This document shows, piece by piece, positions 21,489 to 31,471 of a stretch of DNA of 64,000 bases. Made by a program: the position numbers and the translations under genes. The stretch comes from Coturnix japonica (lineage: Eukaryota; Chordata; Aves; Galliformes; Phasianidae), in the NCBI RefSeq assembly GCF_001577835.2, contig NC_029516.1, positions 62,435,977 through 62,499,976 on the forward strand. The letters are read 5' to 3'. The number at the start of each line of letters is the position of its first letter. Position 1 is the stretch's first letter. Under the pieces are notes generated by a model. The model was not told the origin of the DNA and did no database searches. It saw only the letters and a program-made list of their open reading frames with translations.

Positions 21489-24400
21489 GTAATGCTGTTA
21501 AATGCACTTCTTGGTATAATCCTTCAGCAAATGAGCATTCACTTTATTTTTAAAATTAACTCAATGAAAGTCTCTTCAGAGATGCACTCTGAAGAATTAG
21601 AAATGATGGTAAGAAGGTAACTGCTGGTCTTTTCCAATGTAACAACTACAGCTTAATCAGAGAAAACCCACGCACAATGTGTATTTCATACACATGCAGC
21701 ATGAAGAATGAGAGGTCTTTGAAGCGTACAGAGTTGTCACTACGTTTAAAAGAACAAAACAAGCACTACAGAAAGACTGAGGTGCACCACCTCTAAAACA
21801 ACAGCTCATTTGCAGCTTTTCCTGGACTTCTGTTTTTCCTTAGAGCATGCTAACTGTAAAACTACAGGGGCCGCTCCAAAAGCAGCCCTCTTATTTTATG
21901 ATGTTGGCCCACAATATCAGAGGCAGATGTTGGTGGAATGGCAGTAGAAGTTGAACCTTCCCACCAATATTCCATTGCATCTTGTTGCTGTGTGACAGAT
22001 GGCAGCAGAGGGGCAGTCTGACAAAATGGCGTCTGACATGGAAGCATGGATTAAGAAAGGTGTGTCATTGAATTCCTTCACGTGGGAAAACAATGGCATG
22101 CATTGGCATCCATCCATGTTCGGTGAACGTTTATGGAGACCAAACGGTAGATGTGAGCACCACGAGGTGGTGCATTTTAGCAGTGATGACAGCAATGTGA
22201 AAGATAAGCCACGTTCCCAATGGGCACATTTATGAGTGAGGCACGCAGGCTCTTGTCCATCACTGGTGCAAGTGCCTAGCTAATGGTGGCGACTATGCTG
22301 AAAAATAGTGTTGGCAGCTGAGAATTTGCTCTATCCAATAGCATTATTGTGTTCTTCATCTCTATTGTAGTTTCCATGAAAATAAATAGGAAGCATTACT
22401 TTCACGGTGATCTATGTCGAATAGGAACACCTACTTCCTGCCTTTAATTCTGTTCATCTTCTGTTCTCTTATGGAGCAGGTCACTTTGGCCAGTGGTGCA
22501 AATTTGCCAGGCTGGTTGGACTTCAATCCCAACACAAACATGCTGCAGGGGCTGCCAATGACCGGGGAGAGCGGAGCATATCTGCTAAGCATAACTGCCC
22601 CTGGAAGAACATGCACCCAGAGAGCTGCTGTGATGTTCACCATCCATGTTCAGGACAGCATTTCATTTCTGGACATGGAGAACAGCTTCAACCACATACC
22701 AAACAGGCACCAGTGAGTACTGTCAGATGCTGAGGGCCTTTGCCCAAATCTGAGTTTAAAAAAAAATGAAAATGGAAAAGAAGAAATGCGGTGGGATGCT
22801 GATTTTCCAGGTGGCTGCTGACAAGGCAGCATCCAGCTTCCCTGGCCCAGCTGGGAACTGGAGCTCTTCCTTTGTGGGGAGAGAGGCAAGGCCATCAATT
22901 GTCTCTGCAATACACTACCCACTTCCACTGATGATACTGGGTTTCTTTCCTATATATAAGTATTCCCAGTCTAGTTGACATCAAATGTAAATCTTTTAAC
23001 TGAATTACTTTGAAGTCAGCATCACGATGGCAGTATTTGATAAATCTAAATCATGCTGCTGTGCTCTAGATTAGCAGTGGGGTCAAACACAGCTCTTGCT
23101 GAAGATAAACAAGTGTAGAACGTTCACACAATCCAGTAGGAGGAAATTTTGGATGAAGAGGTGAGGTTGAGTGATGTATGTTCATAGGAAAATGGATTGA
23201 ATTCAAACAAGTACCTTCACAAAAAAAAAGTGGGGGAGGGGCAGATTAACAACTTAATCAATCCAATTTTGGACTTTAATGCCAATCCTCATAGGTGTGG
23301 GAAGGAAGTTCCCATCACTTCTGCTGAAGTCATTCTCTCCATTGGAGCCAAAACCCTGGAAGCACAGGAACGCCTCTACATCGTGTACACAATCGCTGAA
23401 TATCTCCATCTGGATTCCTCCCTGGTAACCCTGTTCCAGTACACAGACGTGGTACACAGAAACTTGCAGAACGTGACTGTGCTGGCCAGAGACACTTTGC
23501 ACATTGACTTCACAGTGAACCGCTATGTAGGACTCTCCTGGCTTGTCAAGTGTGGAGAGCTCGCTGTGCCCCGCGAATTCATCCAAGTCCTGCAACGCAA
23601 TATTGATTCCCATCATCTCTCACAACTCCTAGGATATGAAATTTCAGGCTGGAGAATACTTAGGACAGAGAGTAACAAAAGAAAGTCTCCGAGACAACAG
23701 CACAGGCCATTAATGATCACACCAACACCGACACTGAAAGTAATTAGAATTACTCAGAGACCAGCTGCTGTTGCTCCCCATCCTTTGTTCTCTGCTGTGC
23801 CAAGTCGTTTACTCTTACAATTTACTGTATCAGCTACCCAGAATTTATATAGGGAAAGTATAACAGCAGCAAGTGTTGAGTTGCAGAATAACATCCATTC
23901 TGTAAGTCAAGGAAGTTTAGTCACCTTAAAAATGGATTCAGCGTGGGACATGCCAACTAATAATCCAACAGTAGTTGTTATGTTTGGAGACACTAGTTCC
24001 TCAGATCTTTCACCTTCACTGGTTCCTAAATCAATGCTTCTCTTCACTGAGCTGGAAGTGCTGCCCACCAGTGCTCCTGAAGTGTCCTTGCTGCTACAGC
24101 AACCTGAGCCTCACCTGCTTCAGACAGACTTATATTTCCATTCTAGTAAAACAGAAGTATATGGATCTCATCTCCTACAGGACATCACCTCAAATAAAGA
24201 CCTGTTTCCCAGACCCATGTACACTCTGATGATGAACACCCTTCATGAATGGCCCCATACCTTGACAGAGGCACTTTCTTCAGAGACAGAACATCATGTA
24301 ATTTTGCTACAAGAAACGTCAACATCAGAAATACCAGATTACAGTGATAAGGCAAGAAGCCACTTTCCAAAATCTGAAATGCTTTCTAGTGCATCCCTGT

Positions 24401-27400
24401 CTCTGGAGAGGCTTCTGTCTCTATCCCCAAGCACTCTGCTAACAGCCACAGCTTCATCTGATTTCACATTTCCCATCAATTATATGTTTCCACCTTCACC
24501 AGCAAGTAGTAGCCCAAGCCAGGAGTTAGCTCATAGCCATGAACCATTACCTAAGTCTTCCACAACTATGCCGTCATCCTATAGATTTGCATTTATTGAA
24601 GGGACAGTTTCTTCTGTGATCCAATCAGAAGCCCAGACCCTCTATCCCAAACTCAATTTACATTCTGAAATCTCAGCCTGCTTTTCCAGCTCTTTGTACA
24701 GCCCTTTCCCTGGTGAAGCTAAAACATCTTATGAATCAAGTCTGCCCATTCCGGCCCATTCTCATAGCACTCCAGTTCTTACTCTTACACCACCAATTAT
24801 ACATTCTATTTGTGGCAGCATGCTCAAAACACAGATACAGTCTCCAAGTATTTTACCCACAAAGGAGCTGCACTCAGGCAGAGATCTGGGAACAGGAATG
24901 ATTTTGCCAATCATCACTGAGCCTACCCTGGAGTCACCCAAAATCTCAGCTGTCATAGTTGATGCCATAGAACTACCCCTGGTGACTTTATTTACTGCCA
25001 CGTCTCATCTGTTCAACAGTGTGTCAGGTACGTTACAACATTTAACTTCCCCTTCATTTTATTTCCTTCTGCGAGAGTCCTAATAAAATAGATCGATATA
25101 ATTTACTCTGCATCAGCACGACCATGCTGCACTTTGGATACGTCAGCAACAGAGTTCCTTGTATGGAAAAGTAATTTTCTCTCTCAACTTCGTACATTTC
25201 CCCTAATGACAAGCAGACCCAGATCTGGCAGTCCTATCTCAGGAAAGATATGGACCCATTGAAAAAGATCCAAAGGAACACAATGACGGTCAGAAGACTA
25301 GAAAACATGACATAAATGGAAATAATTAATCTAGAGGACTGAGGAAAGATGCAAGTTTATGTTACAGCTTGCTGAAAAGATGTAAGAACTGTTCTCCATA
25401 TCCCGTGGGAACAAAAGCAGCACTAATGACTCTATATTACACTGAAGCTGATGTAAGTTAAACACTAGATAAACTTTCTCAGAGCAAGGATAATAAGACA
25501 CTAGATAAGACTGCTTGCGGAACACTGTGGTTGTCGTTAAGAACACAGCAACAAATGTTTATCAGAAATGACATAAATGTAGCTACATCCTTTAGAGTCC
25601 TCCTCCAAGTGCATGAATCAGAGTCAGGCTTAAGCACAAGTTAGACTTCAAGAGGTAGCATGTTTATAAGACCAGTTGGGTAGGTCTGAAGGATTGTGTC
25701 TGAATCTGCTTCCATTATACTTTTAAAAAGGTACACGATAGAACTTAAATACTGAGTCAGTTCAGGCATTCAGAGCCAAACCCTTCCTTCGTTCTCAAGC
25801 AAAGTCACTGCCCCTATTTTTATAGAATTGACCCAGTAAGCGTCCTTCTGAAATATTTTCTTTCTAAAGCTCTTCTAGACCTACCTTATCCGTGCACCCA
25901 CAGTGCAAAACTGCAGCTTGAAATGTTCAGGTTTGTAATCAGGTGCCTATGCAACCAGCTGTGAAAGCCCAGATAGATGACACAACAACACTAACATGAT
26001 GCTGCTCTTAACACTGGCAAATTCAGACCATAGAGAGATATTCAAAACTCTCTGCTCTGCTAAGAGAAACTGCCTGAGGAAAGGCTCTGTTGCTTTTCCA
26101 AAGGAGAGGCTGAATATTACCCAGCCAGTTAATATAATCTTTTTATTCACTCAGATGCTACATTTTCCAACACCGTTTTCACCCAATAACCAAAACCTTG
26201 AATGGTGATTTACAAGTTATTGAAATAAATGCCTAGCGCATCAGGTGTGTAAGGTATTGCAAGTATTTTACAACATTATTACAGTATTTTTCATTCCAGC
26301 GATCTGTGTGGTAATGGCTGAGAAATTAAGACAATATGCCAAAGCCCACTGCAGGACAGAGCAATCACACTGTGATAATCCTACTGAAGAGAGATGCTGA
26401 TGTATTCAATGCCTACACAGCAAATCAGTTCCAGAGACGAGATCAGAAGCCAGCTCAGTTTACAGACATGAGATAAGAGTCTAACAGCAGAAACTCAGAT
26501 CTACACTGCTTTCTTCTCTAGCTTCCTTTCCATGGCTCTAACCTTGCTGGCAGATGCTGGCAAAGAATTTTTAAAGACATGCCATAAAAGCCTTGAAAAT
26601 ATATTCCCAACTGTATAGCAAATTATTAAATCAAGATTTTTTTTTACATACATTTAAGCAATCTTCTACCAAACACTATAATAAATAATACCTTGTTTTC
26701 ACAGAGCTGCTTCAGACACCACCACCATCACACCAGGATGCAAGCATCTCGCAATTGCCTACTGATGAAACACTACAGTTTACAGAAAGTATAGGGATTC
26801 TCCCTCCATCTTCTACTTCACAAGAGCTTCAGAATGAAACCCCAGGTAAAAAAAAAAGCATTGAAGTCATCATCATCCTCAGTGATCTTTGCAAGGTATT
26901 GCTGCTCTCTGATACCAGAATTCATGTAGTATGGGGTCATAACATTCAAAGCATCATGACCTAAACTTTGTGCTCTTTGAATGAATCCTCTTTTTAATTA
27001 GGTAAGTAGTACCTAAGGAGAGGATGAGCTTAGAGTGTTACTTTACTAGAACCTGCAAAGCGTTCCCTGTCCTGGTGTTGAAAACACACATAAATGAGAT
27101 ACATGAGAACTAGCAGGAAGAAATGAACATCTCTGTCACAGACTGTGGGAATCCTATGAGTTCTCATCTTCGCCCTTACTCTGAGCCTGCCAGCAAGCTT
27201 GACCAAATAGTCAATTTTCCTTTTCAAATTCATCACCACATTTTATCTTCCTCACAGCTCACTTGGTGTCGGCCTATATAGTCATTCGTAAGTGCTCTAC
27301 TAATTGGGCAGATGTGTTGCTGCCAAGGCAAATGCTGCCCCAGGCAGTGTATCTGCCATCTCCAGAAGTGGGGGGACAGTGCTGGCACCCAGCATTTGCC

Positions 27401-29558
27401 TGATTAACCTGAAACTATTCTCAATGATAGGCGTGGCTCAATAGAGCGCAAAGAAAACGCAAACATTCTCATAAAATTCCCCGACAAGAAATCCATGCTT
27501 GGTGTTGTCAATAGAAAACAAAACAATAACAGGTGTTAAGATCTACCTCATACATGAACTCATGTTCTGAATCTAATGGAGCACTCACAACCAGAGCTGT
27601 TCCAGTTCCTTACAGCGCTAAGTGTTATTTCTTCAAGATTCGCTTCTGTTTCCAAAGAGAACATCTTACTCAGAAACTGTATATTTTTCTGCAGTGGGGA
27701 TCTCAGCTTGTGCAAACACACTGCCAGGGGCTCCTGTGAATTTAATTTGGGAATGAATGTATATCATCTGAGGAGAACCCTGCTAATGAGATACTTGTGC
27801 CAAAGCCTTCAATATTGAAGGTATCAGAGTACTATGAAGTTTCCTTTCCTGTTGGGTAGCTTCAGACTGTAGTCTCCACTGATTTCAATACACTATCCAG
27901 CTGTACAAGGAAGGACCTTTACGGTTACACAAACTTTCCATAACACAAAATGAAAAAAAAGAATTAAAAGAATGTTGCAATAGGAAGGAACACTGCACTT
28001 ACTCCTTGATACTTAAAGCGTCAGAAATGGGACATACTTGACTGCCAACATGAAGTATATCCATAATCTGAGAAGCATGCTGTGGTATTTTTATGAGTTA
28101 GATTAAGATATACTCTTGTGGAAAAGACTTTGCTAATATATTATAGTAGATAGAAGTGTCTTCATATTTGTTTCAATGAACACATCACTGCTAAATATGC
28201 TTCATTGTAACCAGAGAATTGTAAAGTCAAGTGTTAAGTTTACACCCAAAAGCACATGAAATTGTCATTAAGATGTAATCAAGGGCAATGCTTTACAGTA
28301 TCATTAAAAGCTTGTCATTATAAGCTTATCAGATAGCTATTTTTTCCTCATAACCCTTTTCCTTTCCTCATTCCTCTCTAAAGGGCAAACAAACACTTCT
28401 CCAAAGGTTGTTCATTCAATCCAATTTGTAACAGCAACTATTGGATGCCTGTTCTCTTTTCCTGTATCTGCCGACACATTTTATGATGAGGAAGATGGCA
28501 ATTCAACTCAGTTATCTTTGCAGTTAATTCCAGCTGATGGCTCTCCAGGGGGATCAGAAAGCTGGCTTCAGTTTAATGTGACTCAGCAGATCATGCATGG
28601 CTATCCCCTTGCTATTGATTTCCAGTATTCACCTCAAGAGTTCATGCTGTCTGCCACAGATTCGGGGGGACTGACTGTCTGGCAATCCTTTACCATTGAG
28701 CTTCTGAAGCCCATACACGTACCATGCCACCTTTACACCATCAGAACCAAAAACAGCTACTATTCCTTCTTGAGAGACAGGAAAAGGATTAGTTTATTTC
28801 TAGAGAAGCTCTCCTTGTATTTGAACTCCACCAGCCCCAAAGACATTATGGTGACCACTCTCAAACCTGGATCCACGCTGATCTCATGGTACAACAGTTC
28901 CCTGTGTACAAGTGTCAACAGACCCTTCAGCTGGTGCAAAAAAGAGGAAATCCAGGAAGCACTAAACAAACTACAAGTGCCAGATGGATACGTCAGTCCG
29001 CATTTCATCCAAGCAATGTTACCAGAATACAAGATTGATGCCATCTTCAATATTTCATACAGTGATAACTGCTTTCCCACTACAAAGCCATTTGGTGGAT
29101 CTTTCAACAGTACTGTGCCTGCACTTCAAGGCTGGGGTGACTCCAATATCATAAAGCCCCCAACAGCCTTACTTAGCAGCCTTTGTGTCACTGTTGGGCT
29201 GGTTCTGCTCACATTAATTTACTGTTCTTGCAGGTATTACAGCAAGATTCCTAAATCCAAGATTATGACATTTCAGAGTAACTCCCAGCTAAGCCATGCT
29301 GATGTGGCAATGGATGTTCTGCAGCCTCGCAAAGTACCTGTACATGAGTGTGGGGGATCATCATCACATTCATTATGGCTGCCACCTTTGTTATCACTTA
29401 CCTCCCCAGAGCAGTATGCCAGGTCAGTAAGGTTGTCTCACGTCATACCATCTTCCCAGCCACCAAAATATCAGCTCCCACCCCATTATCAAGAGGGTAC
29501 AACTAGCCAAAGTGACCAGAGTAATATCTGTAGATTTAAGATGACATCTTCTAAATGA
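21282..29558 (+). CDS. Dystroglycan-like transmembrane glycoprotein (DAG1 paralogue), five coding exons, 1162 aa
   Basis: Coding exons 21282-21488, 22480-22712, 23295-25027, 26705-26845 and 28384-29558 join in phases 0, 2, 1, 1 with GT-AG introns and no internal stop: 3489 nt. Visible parts are a signal peptide (about 1-20), an Ig/cadherin-like domain (about 40-128), an S6-like domain (about 148-275, Cys148 and Cys233), a Ser/Thr/Pro mucin-like region (about 289-785), a second Ig-like domain with DTFYDEED, a SEA-like domain (about 890-1001), a membrane helix (about 1032-1054) and a 108-residue tail. Matches to human dystroglycan run throughout: GIPDATAFVG against GIPDGTAVVG, LGYEISGW against LGYPVVGW, FMLSATDSGGL against FMHATDKGGL. 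DAG1 links laminin-type matrix ligands to dystrophin; a similar adhesion role here is inferred. It differs from DAG1 (895 aa in human) in length, cleavage site and tail. It is not DAG1 itself: divergence is large and the neighbours are ITPR2 and INTS13. It converges on INTS13. Confidence 0.92.
21863..22414 (+). mobile_element. Mariner-type DNA transposon, internally deleted (Galluhop-like)
   Basis: The element lies in the first coding intron of the dystroglycan-like gene. Its left end (GGGGCCGCTCCAAAAGCAGC) and the reverse complement of its right end form imperfect inverted repeats of about 30 bases, and a TA lies at each side. A frame from ATG 22026 (MASDMEAWIKKGV...) plus later words such as FSSDDSNVKDKPRS match the N-terminal DNA-binding half of a mariner transposase. 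The catalytic part is absent, so at about 550 bp it is a non-autonomous deletion derivative. The family name rests on memory of the chicken element. Confidence 0.82.
22480..22712 (+). CDS. Dystroglycan-like gene, coding exon 2 (Ig/cadherin-like domain 1)
   Basis: The acceptor is CTTATGGAGCAG and the donor GTGAGT. The exon encodes residues 70-146 plus two bases. LPGWLDFNPNTNMLQGLP corresponds to human LPSWLHWDSQSHTLEGLP, the signature of the cadherin-like fold in dystroglycan, and the domain ends with MFTIHVQD (human VFSIEVYPED). Confidence 0.9.
23295..25027 (+). CDS. Dystroglycan-like gene, coding exon 3 (S6-like domain and most of the mucin-like region)
   Basis: The acceptor CCTCATAG at 23294 completes a Gln codon and is followed at once by Cys148. 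Residues 148-275 match the S6-like domain of alpha-dystroglycan, with Cys148 and Cys233 at the places of its disulfide pair. Residues 289-293 read TPTPT, aligned with the human TPTP that carries the core M3 glycan. No RxK/RR furin site lies between the domains; the stretch there is NKRKSPRQQHR. From there to 25027 the protein is Ser/Thr/Pro-rich and low in charge. The donor is GTACGT, phase 1. Confidence 0.92.
25205..25420 (+). repeat. Possible ancient CR1 fragment
   Basis: Wording such as 'aaaagatccaaaggaacaca' and 'tgacggtcagaagactagaa' recalls the CR1 stretch about 400 bases from the 3' end, but no tail follows and divergence is high. It lies in the third coding intron of the dystroglycan-like gene. 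Confidence 0.45.
26705..26845 (+). CDS. Dystroglycan-like gene, coding exon 4 (mucin-like region)
   Basis: The 141-nt exon begins after TTTTCACAG, completes a Glu codon with the G left by exon 3, and ends with GTAAAA at phase 1. It encodes about 47 residues rich in Ser, Thr, Pro, Gln and Glu (LLQTPPPSHQDASISQ and on). Its length is a multiple of three and both sides are phase 1, so it could be skipped without a frame change. Confidence 0.82.
28384..29558 (+). CDS. Dystroglycan-like gene, coding exon 5 (Ig-like domain 2, SEA-like domain, membrane helix, tail)
   Basis: The acceptor CTCTAAAG at 28383 keeps phase 1. Residues about 785-880 form the second cadherin-like domain (SADTFYDEEDG against human SDTFYDHED; SWLQFNVTQQIMHG against SWVQFNSNSQLMYG). 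The SEA-like part ends NISYSDNC (994-1001), where human has TVTGSGSC; the human alpha/beta cut is between G and S, and here the Gly position is Tyr997. The membrane helix is about 1032-1054, followed by Lys-containing KIPKSK. The tail has PPKY (1131-1134) and PPHY (1137-1140) and ends FKMTSSK, TGA at 29556-29558. Confidence 0.93.
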
Positions 29559-30480
29559 TAGCAAAGCAAATACACAAATAGAACATTTGTATGCTAGGAA
29601 GTACTTTCCTTATTGCACCAGAAAAGAAAATGTAGCATAAGGCTAAGTAGTTAATTTTTCAATTTCAGGTAGGACATACGTTACATAAGCTATGCCTAAT
29701 GAAGAAGCATAAGAAGAATCAAAATCCTGAAACTAAGAACAAAATGCCAAATGCATAAGGTAAAGTTATCTACAGATAAGGTGGACAGACCAATGGGTCT
29801 GCACCAGTCAGTCAGAAAATGTGCACCAGACTGGTGATAGTAGGAATGAGCCAGAGCTGAGTAAAGCCAATTTCATTATGACTCCATTAGTTTTGTGAAG
29901 AAACAGCAGAACTGTCAGGAGAACCATAACAAAAGCCAATGTTTTCACTGAAATTTGAAAGCCCTACAAGCCCTGAGTCCCTGTGTTATCCCATAATTAT
30001 ATCCATATATTTCTTTTTTAAACAGTATGCAGAGAAGCCATGCTGCACACAGGGCAGTCCAACAACCACCAACACTGCTCTGACACAGCAAACAGCCACT
30101 GAGAAGCAGACAGCCAACAGATAGTTTGTGCAGGCTAAATAGCCTAGACATAAGTGCATGCTCCTACTGTCAGGGAAGTGAGCAGAACCAGACCTAGTGA
30201 AGCAGAAGGCAGACAGGGAGATGAACCGTGACTATTAAACCACAAGTATGAAAGCGCTGCTGACCCATTAAGATCTTTTTTGAAGGAACAGTACTTGCCT
30301 CACAAATGTAACAGCAGCAAAAAGATTTACTGAATTAGTCACCATGAATTATGGTATTTCAAGTTTCAGATGAAGAAAATATTGATTTAGTTTTAAGGCC
30401 TCTTTCTGAGCTTTTCTATATTGACAAACTAATACATCAAAGCTGCAGGACCTTCAGTTGCTTGTACAGGCTAAAATAAA
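29559..30480 (+). other. Probable 3' UTR of the dystroglycan-like gene
   Basis: AT-rich noncoding sequence follows the TGA and reaches the first strong plus-strand AATAAA at 30475-30480. No other gene is seen here. Confidence 0.5.
30475..30480 (+). terminator. Poly(A) signal AATAAA, dystroglycan-like gene
   Basis: The hexamer is on the plus strand about 0.9 kb after the stop codon and before the convergent INTS13 3' end. The cleavage site itself cannot be read from sequence. Confidence 0.5.
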
Positions 30481-30842
30481 GCAATGGGAGTAGATCAGAG
30501 GAAAACTGATAGAACTCAGCTAAACTCAACTGAAAGCACAGAAAGACTGGGAACTAGTTTCTGAATGAGGTTTTATTTTTGTATCTCTATAGCTTCACGC
30601 CCTGCTCTTCTGTGACTGGCACGTTGAAGGAGGGATCAGCTACTTGGAGAGATTAGCAGAGATTCTAATGGGGGGGGAAGAAAGGAAGTCTGGTCATTAG
30701 ATTTGTCATTTCACAGCAATATTCAGCAATATTCAGAATAAGCCTCCCCTTTATAAGTTTATAAGGGCCTAAGGAGGCCTAAAGCCACTGGTAGTTTGGA
30801 GGTTACATTCCATCAAAAAAACATGTAATGGTTAGCAAAAAT

Positions 30843-30848
30843 TTTATT
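30843..30848 (-). terminator. Poly(A) signal AATAAA, INTS13
   Basis: TTTATT on the plus strand gives AATAAA on the minus strand, about 0.6 kb past the INTS13 stop, in an AT-rich 3' UTR. Confidence 0.55.
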
Positions 30849-31471
30849 TCAATTTTGTTTAAAAACACTTAATTCCAGCACAACAACCTGAAAGGTTTTG
30901 CTTTCTAAAGTTCACTCCTAACAAATTTTAAAAAGTTCTTAAGCCAACACTTTGTCTTTAAAAGCACTCACGCCCCCCACCCCACCACTTGCATGAAAAC
31001 CAAGACTGACACATTGACAAGGTATTCAGTGTGCGGTCTTTTCAATAACTCTGGATGCCTGAGAAGTTTCCTATAAATAAAACCATTAATGAACTGAAAT
31101 TAACAGTATCTGTTATTTATCAATTGAAACTGAAGCTCTTCAAACGGTCAGTCATTGCTGTATTAAATACTGATGGAAAAAGACTTCAAATTCAGACCAA
31201 CATGTTTGACAATTTCATTTAGTCCTTGGCAGCAGAGGTTTTCTTCATTCTAAAAGTCGACTGTACAGTACTTCAGGACAGGCTCTATTTGCACACCATT
31301 CAGTGTGATACGTGGATTTTACAGTTCATAGAAAAATAGAAATACAAAAAACTGAAAACAAATCAGAATTAAACAACTGTACTAAACGGTACCAATTTCA
31401 ACTCCATCATCACGGTGCTCTGTTTTTTATTTCCCCCCTGTGCAATTTGGCCAAATTCTGTTTGAAGAAAA

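Noticed and set aside
23197-23294. Open extension before coding exon 3
   Set aside because: Intron sequence: it precedes a good acceptor at 23294, and only the spliced join preserves similarity to dystroglycan.
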